Assembly: GCA_943326825.2 (NCBI GenBank)
Contig: CALPUT020000051.1
Coordinates: 1 to 10,859 of the forward strand
Direction of reading: 5' to 3'
From: Chryseobacterium gleum
GTDB lineage: Bacteria > Bacteroidota > Bacteroidia > Flavobacteriales_D > Crocinitomicaceae
DNA length: 10,859 nucleotides
Shown here: positions 8,101-10,859 of the stretch, in pieces
Position numbering within the stretch: the first letter of the stretch is position 1
How the letters are laid out: every line of letters starts with the position of its first letter
Notes under the pieces: model-generated
Told to the model about the DNA's origin: nothing
The model's input: only the letters and a program-made list of their open reading frames with translations
Databases searched by the model: none
Translations under genes and position numbers: made by a program

Positions 8101-9090
8101 ATCTTGGCGCTTAGGATTAAAACTGCTGACACCTCTTTCTGAACCGATCCAATAAGTGCCAAAATTATCAATAAATAGCACACTTAATTTATTATTTAAT
8201 AAGGCATGTTTTTGAAATATATCTTCCGTATTATGAAGTATAGTTCCATCAGTAAGTATGGTGAAAAGGCCTTCATTACTGGTTAATATCCAATTATTAT
8301 CATCTGTTATGTGAATATCTGTTACGCTAATTGCGCCATATTCCTTGAATAATTTTTGAAACTTTTGAGTCGTTTTCCCAGTTGATATTTGATATTGAAA
8401 AATACCTTCTGTTGTACAAAATAATACGATGTCACTAGAAGGTTTTATTAGTTTTGTTACAACACCAATTGTTCCTCTTTTGTAAGGAATTTTAATTTTT
8501 TTCGCTTCTTTTTTTCGACTATTTAACAAATAGAGTCCAGCATCATCAGTATTAACAAGTACATTCCCTTTATTTAGGTGAAGAAGTGTTTCAATTTTTT
8601 TACTTGGTAAATATGATGTGTAAGGAATAAATACCTTTTTAGTAGTTGAAAAATGCATTAAACCACTAGATAAAGAGGCTAACCATAGGTCACCAACATC
8701 ATCTACTGAAATATTATCTATTTGTAGTACTGCATTTTTGGTAATGGTATAGGTTTTGAATTTTTCACTTTCTATATCGTACTCCGTTAAACCATTAGCT
8801 GTTCCAAACCATAAATTCCCATTCGGCGTTTTAGCAGAGCATTTAATGTATTCACTTTCTATTCCAGGAGTATTATCGGAATTAAAAATTTCGAAACTTT
8901 TTCCGTCATAACGATTTAAACCATCTTGCGTTCCGATCCAAAGTGCATTCGAATGATCTTGAATGATATTTGTAACAGAACTTTGGGATAATCCATCACT
9001 TATCGTAAAATTACTAAAGCGATATGAAGTTTGTGAAAAACCATAAAAAAGGGATAAAACACAAACGATTAATAACGAAAGTTTATTCAT
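5200..9090 (-). CDS. Periplasmic propeller sensor fused to class III nucleotide cyclase and HD phosphohydrolase domain
   Basis: A 1296-residue inner-membrane signalling protein. A signal peptide (1-20, MNKLSLLIVCVLSLFYGFSQ) is followed by fourteen blade signatures of the WIGTxxGLxxYD type, the first at 51 and the last at 637. This fits two seven-bladed Reg_prop propellers as in hybrid two-component sensors. A Y_Y_Y domain (about 690-772), one membrane helix (777 to about 803) and a coiled coil (about 804-870) come next. The cytoplasmic side has no histidine kinase. It has a class III cyclase domain (about 886-1070): metal-binding Asp895 (LFTDFIGFT) and Asp939 (KTIGDAY), and adenine-type Lys935 and Asp1010 (YDIWG), so the product is probably cAMP. 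The transition-state Asn1017 is kept, but the arginine four residues on is Gln1021. A C-terminal HD domain (about 1100-1240) shows YHSLEH (His1123, His1127), His1159-Asp1160 and Asp1218 (CDADLD). The gene starts 25 bases after ferritin with no terminator between. Confidence 0.9.
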   Translation of the reverse strand: MNKLSLLIVCVLSLFYGFSQTSYRFSNFTISDGLSQSSVTNIIQDHSNALWIGTQDGLNRYDGKSFEIFNSDNTPGIESEYIKCSAKTPNGNLWFGTANGLTEYDIESEKFKTYTITKNAVLQIDNISVDDVGDLWLASLSSGLMHFSTTKKVFIPYTSYLPSKKIETLLHLNKGNVLVNTDDAGLYLLNSRKKEAKKIKIPYKRGTIGVVTKLIKPSSDIVLFCTTEGIFQYQISTGKTTQKFQKLFKEYGAISVTDIHITDDNNWILTSNEGLFTILTDGTILHNTEDIFQKHALLNNKLSVLFIDNFGTYWIGSERGVSSFNPKRQDFLGVGPSGNLSQGLPSATIWCFGEDEKAEFLYIGTDSGISIYNRKKRSYTHCFRNVENQVVSVRSMLVLKQGNLLVGCDDGLYELSVYGEKDYQFKRIEFAKGIQSLTHNRIYSIVHWKDDKYFLGTKGGAILYDRKTKKSTIYEHSEKTKSISVGLCRLVYKTKQGDVFFATSTGGLNVLVDKNDSPQIIPYKWNKELKNLSKDYITSVYQLNDHEFLFGTLGSGIIHWDENSKNGKIYNKSNGLPNNVVYSVLKDKANNIWLSTNKGVSKFNLENKSITNFEEIHGLMSNEFNLGAYLNSKTGYLYFGSIYGYNFFNPLNVGKHSGKISVIFSRFKLDKSWLKPNEKGSPLKKPITNTKQIDLSYKQRSFTIQFIPTDISNPELTNYKYILEGSDEGEVYLNNSNEIHFPSLSFGEYRLKVYARIGQGEWNANPSCINIVIAAPFWWTWWFWLIIGLVIFGLIRVFIRQKIELERRKLVRLEMKIAERTREIRAKNSQIETQNEVIEKEKNKVLEQSRLLQIEKDKTERLIRKIIPESTVENLKKHGKLGARLYKEVSVLFTDFIGFTRKSEAMNPQDLVNKLDFYFQKFDEIIVANNLEKIKTIGDAYMCAGGVPVRNKTNAVDSCIAALKIQEFIENTNNNLIKEGKAEEVWELRLGINTGEVTAGMIGNERLAYDIWGSTVNRAQQMEMLCAPGKVTITQSTYNYIKPFFECDFIGETLSKSKREKIEMYVVKRIKHQLSSDEKGLIPNERFYQILNLYLYSSINYNKAERHITKVLSEGLSEKLHYHSLEHVKDVVRAVESIALTENVTDEGLFLLKSAASYHDAGFIEQYDKNEPIGARLAEEILPKYGYTPQHIEQIKELIYVTQIPHAPKNKLEEIICDADLDYLGRDDFHEIADRLRLELREHGKIDSDRKWDEIQVQFLTNHKYFTQTAINTRRAKKLENLEQIKKRLEENNYKD

Positions 9091-9115
9091 AAATTTTAGA
9101 AAGCTTATTTCTTAA

Positions 9116-9631
9116 TTATGCCTTTACTGGTGGAGTAACTGATTGGCTTACGATGTTTTCTAAATCTCTATCAAACATGTACATTCCACCTTTATCTCCA
9201 TCAATCAATTTTAATTTGTCAAGAATCGTTCTCGCTAAAGCTTCTTCTTCTAATTGCTCAGAAACATACCATTGAACGAAGTTGTGTGTAGAATAATCTT
9301 TCTCTTGTAAACAGATGTCAACCAAATTGTTAATGCTGTCAGTCACCATTAATTCATGGTTTAATAATTGTTCAAAAACATCTTCTAAACCTTTGTATTC
9401 AACAGGCGGTTGATTGATTGCAGGAACCAAAGCTTTCCCACCTCTTTCGTTTACAAACTTGATTAATTTAAGCATATGAAAACGCTCTTCATCAGAATGA
9501 GTATATAAAAATTTTGAAGTTCCATTTAGGCCATTATTTTCTGCCCAAGATGCCATAGCTAAGTAAAATTGAGAAGAAGAACCTTCTTTTTGAATTTGAT
9601 CATTTAATGCTGCTTCAACACGTGCGTTCAT
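9116..9631 (-). CDS. ftnA: Bacterial non-haem ferritin
   Basis: A 171-residue ferritin of the FtnA type, which builds a 24-subunit cytoplasmic shell, oxidises Fe(II) and stores iron as a ferric mineral. The four-helix bundle and all ferroxidase residues can be placed by comparison with E. coli FtnA, shifted by one: Glu16 and Tyr23 in helix A, Glu49 and His52 in helix B (EERFHMLK), Glu93 in helix C, and Glu125, Gln126 and Glu129 in helix D (SEQLEEE). The last four provide the third iron site typical of bacterial ferritins. No haem-ligand methionine pattern of bacterioferritin is apparent. The length is normal. It is the first gene of the leftward block, divergent from rnr, and the cyclase gene follows after 25 bases, so the two may share a transcript. 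Iron or oxidative stress control is likely from the family, but no Fur box is visible. Confidence 0.95.
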   Translation of the reverse strand: MNARVEAALNDQIQKEGSSSQFYLAMASWAENNGLNGTSKFLYTHSDEERFHMLKLIKFVNERGGKALVPAINQPPVEYKGLEDVFEQLLNHELMVTDSINNLVDICLQEKDYSTHNFVQWYVSEQLEEEALARTILDKLKLIDGDKGGMYMFDRDLENIVSQSVTPPVKA

Positions 9632-9780
9632 AGAATATCTGTTAATCTGTTAATTTATTATTTGAGTATAAAAGTTACTTTTTAAAATTCAACTTAACTT
9701 TAAAAATACTTTTAAACTTTAAATATAGCTTATTATTTCATATATTTAATACTAATTTAGCAATTCAATCACAAAAAAAT
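9632..9780. promoter_or_regulatory. Divergent promoter region between ferritin and rnr
   Basis: These 149 bases are extremely AT-rich and must carry promoters in both directions. Toward ferritin, TAACTTTT (9677-9670, minus strand) is a one-mismatch fit to TAnnTTTG, 39 bases before the ATG. Toward rnr, TAATTTAG (9753-9760) is a one-mismatch fit, 20 bases before the ATG. Neither has a convincing -33 element. Between them are four close variants of ACTTTTAAA, beginning at 9677, 9697, 9708 and 9716. A tandem octamer sits next to the ferritin start. No hairpin or small gene is seen. Confidence 0.45.
9639..9654. repeat. Tandem octamer CTGTTAAT x2 just upstream of the ferritin start codon
   Basis: CTGTTAAT occurs twice with no spacer, at 9639-9646 and 9647-9654. 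It ends 7 bases before the ferritin ATG, so it lies in the leader of the transcript, where it reads ATTAACAG twice. There is no purine-rich ribosome binding site here, which is common in Bacteroidota. It could be a protein or RNA control site, or simple slippage. Confidence 0.4.
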
Positions 9781-10859
9781 ATGCGAAGAGAAAAAGGGAA
9801 AAAACCAAATAAACTTAAACAAAGTTTATTACATGTAATTAGAAGATTATTTGAAAAAAATCCTGGAGCTAAATTGACGCATAAACAAGTTTGTGAAATG
9901 GTGGATGTTCGAGAGGCAGCCCTTCGAAAACTAGTATATACTATTTTAGAAGAATTATCTAAAGAACAATATTTAAAAACCTTATCTCATGGTGAATATT
10001 CTTTGAGAGAATTAGAAAATTTAGTTGAAGGTTCGTTGATGCTATCTGCTCGTGGGGCAGGTTTTGTTTCAACTTCTAAAACTGAAAAAGATATTTATAT
10101 TTCTCCTGATAACTTGAATCAATCATTGAATGGTGATATTGTTAAAGTTCAAATTATAAAAAAGGGAACTACGCGAGTTGAAGGTAGAATTGTTTCTGTT
10201 GTTGAGCGTGAACGAACTCAATTTGTAGGAGTTATTCAAATGCATGAAAATTTTGCTTTTTTAATACCTGATAATTCAAAAGCGGGAACGGATATTTTTA
10301 TTCCAAAGGAGAAATTGAATGGTGCAAAAGATGGCGAAAAATGTTTGGTAAAAATTACAGTTTGGCCTAAATCTGCTGGAAATCCTTATGGAGAGGTTAT
10401 CGAATGTTTAGGAAAAAAATCGACCAATGATACTGAAATGATGAGCATTTTATGTAACAATGGGATTGAATTTAAATTTCCTGACGAAGTGCTTTCTCAA
10501 GCAGAAATGGTTGGTATGGATTTAGATCCAGAAGAAGTTGCTAAACGAAGAGATTTTAGAGATATTACCACTTTTACAATTGACCCTGTAGATGCAAAAG
10601 ATTTTGATGATGCACTTTCATACAAAGTTTTACCGAATGGAAATATTGAAGTAGGCGTTCATATTGCGGATGTTAGTCACTACGTTACTGCTGGAAGCCC
10701 AATGGATGTGGAAGCATTGAAACGTTCAAATTCTGTTTACTTGGTTGATAGAGTGGTTCCAATGTTGCCAGAGCAACTTTCAAATATGGCGTGTTCACTT
10801 CGTCCAAAAGAGGATAAATTTAGTTTTTCGGCTGTTTTTGAAATCAGTGAGGATGGTGA
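9781..10859 (+). CDS. rnr: Ribonuclease R (3' end outside window)
   Basis: The first 359 codons of RNase R, a processive 3'-to-5' exoribonuclease of the RNase II/RNB family that degrades structured RNA, including rRNA and mRNA fragments, in the cytoplasm. The reading frame runs off the window edge. Domains in order are a basic N-terminus (MRREKGKKPNKLKQ), a winged-helix-like segment (about 15-80), cold-shock-like RNA-binding domains starting at about 84 (EGSLMLSARGAGFV) and 150 (VGVIQMHENFAFLIP), and the start of the RNB catalytic domain at about 256. In RNB the motif IDPVDAKDFDDA (267-278) supplies four metal-binding aspartates, Asp268, Asp274, Asp276 and Asp277, equivalent to E. coli 272, 278, 280 and 281. 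The family segments VGVHIADVSHYV and SVYLVDRVVPMLPE follow. The ATG at 9781 fits the family N-terminus and is preceded by an A-run. Roughly half the protein, including the S1 domain, is missing. Confidence 0.95.
   Translation, partial: MRREKGKKPNKLKQSLLHVIRRLFEKNPGAKLTHKQVCEMVDVREAALRKLVYTILEELSKEQYLKTLSHGEYSLRELENLVEGSLMLSARGAGFVSTSKTEKDIYISPDNLNQSLNGDIVKVQIIKKGTTRVEGRIVSVVERERTQFVGVIQMHENFAFLIPDNSKAGTDIFIPKEKLNGAKDGEKCLVKITVWPKSAGNPYGEVIECLGKKSTNDTEMMSILCNNGIEFKFPDEVLSQAEMVGMDLDPEEVAKRRDFRDITTFTIDPVDAKDFDDALSYKVLPNGNIEVGVHIADVSHYVTAGSPMDVEALKRSNSVYLVDRVVPMLPEQLSNMACSLRPKEDKFSFSAVFEISEDG

Noticed and set aside
8001..8183. Short reverse-strand open frame inside the cyclase gene
   Set aside because: It overlaps the propeller coding region in another frame on the same strand and interrupts nothing; the blade pattern of the main frame is intact across it.
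10857..10859. TGA at the window end as the stop of rnr
   Set aside because: It is not in the rnr frame, and the RNB and S1 domains are still incomplete at this point.

Overview
The window is an AT-rich stretch of a bacterial chromosome. It is most likely from the phylum Bacteroidota, probably class Flavobacteriia. Three things point there: low-GC coding sequence, TAnnTTTG-type -7 promoter motifs with little sign of Shine-Dalgarno sequences, and a gene set typical of that group (propeller/Y_Y_Y sensor, tandem-domain universal stress protein, bacterial GH3-like adenylating enzyme). There are no rRNA or tRNA genes, insertion sequences, CRISPR arrays or phage genes. The coding density is high and no gap exceeds 150 bases.

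Layout. The left part reads rightward. It starts with the C-terminal end of an unidentified protein (cut by the window edge, stop at 440). Subunit B of a 3-oxoacid/acetate-type CoA transferase follows (526-1182). One codon after its stop comes a multi-spanning membrane protein that looks like a GT-C glycosyltransferase (1186-2625, TTG start). A leftward block of four genes meets it tail to tail with 2 bases between them. Read in transcription order, the block is ferritin (9631-9116), a 1296-residue sensor/class III nucleotide cyclase/HD-domain protein (9090-5200), a double-domain universal stress protein (5057-4239, ending in a clear intrinsic terminator) and a GH3-family acyl-adenylating enzyme (4148-2628). 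At the right edge, RNase R is transcribed rightward from a 149-base divergent region shared with ferritin (9781 to the end, incomplete).

The most interesting gene is the cyclase at 5200-9090. It has a signal peptide, fourteen beta-propeller blade signatures (two seven-bladed propellers, as in hybrid two-component nutrient sensors), a Y_Y_Y domain, one membrane helix and a coiled coil. In place of the usual histidine kinase it carries a class III cyclase domain followed by an HD metal-phosphohydrolase domain. One polypeptide may therefore sense a periplasmic ligand, make a cyclic nucleotide and hydrolyse a nucleotide. The cyclase keeps both metal-binding aspartates and adenine-specifying residues, but the usual transition-state arginine is replaced by glutamine.

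How the genes work together is largely inference. Ferritin, the cyclase and the stress protein form a plausible stress/iron/signalling neighbourhood: ferritin and the cyclase are 25 bases apart with no visible terminator, while the stress protein appears to have its own promoter. The CoA transferase and membrane protein look translationally coupled but have no obvious shared pathway.
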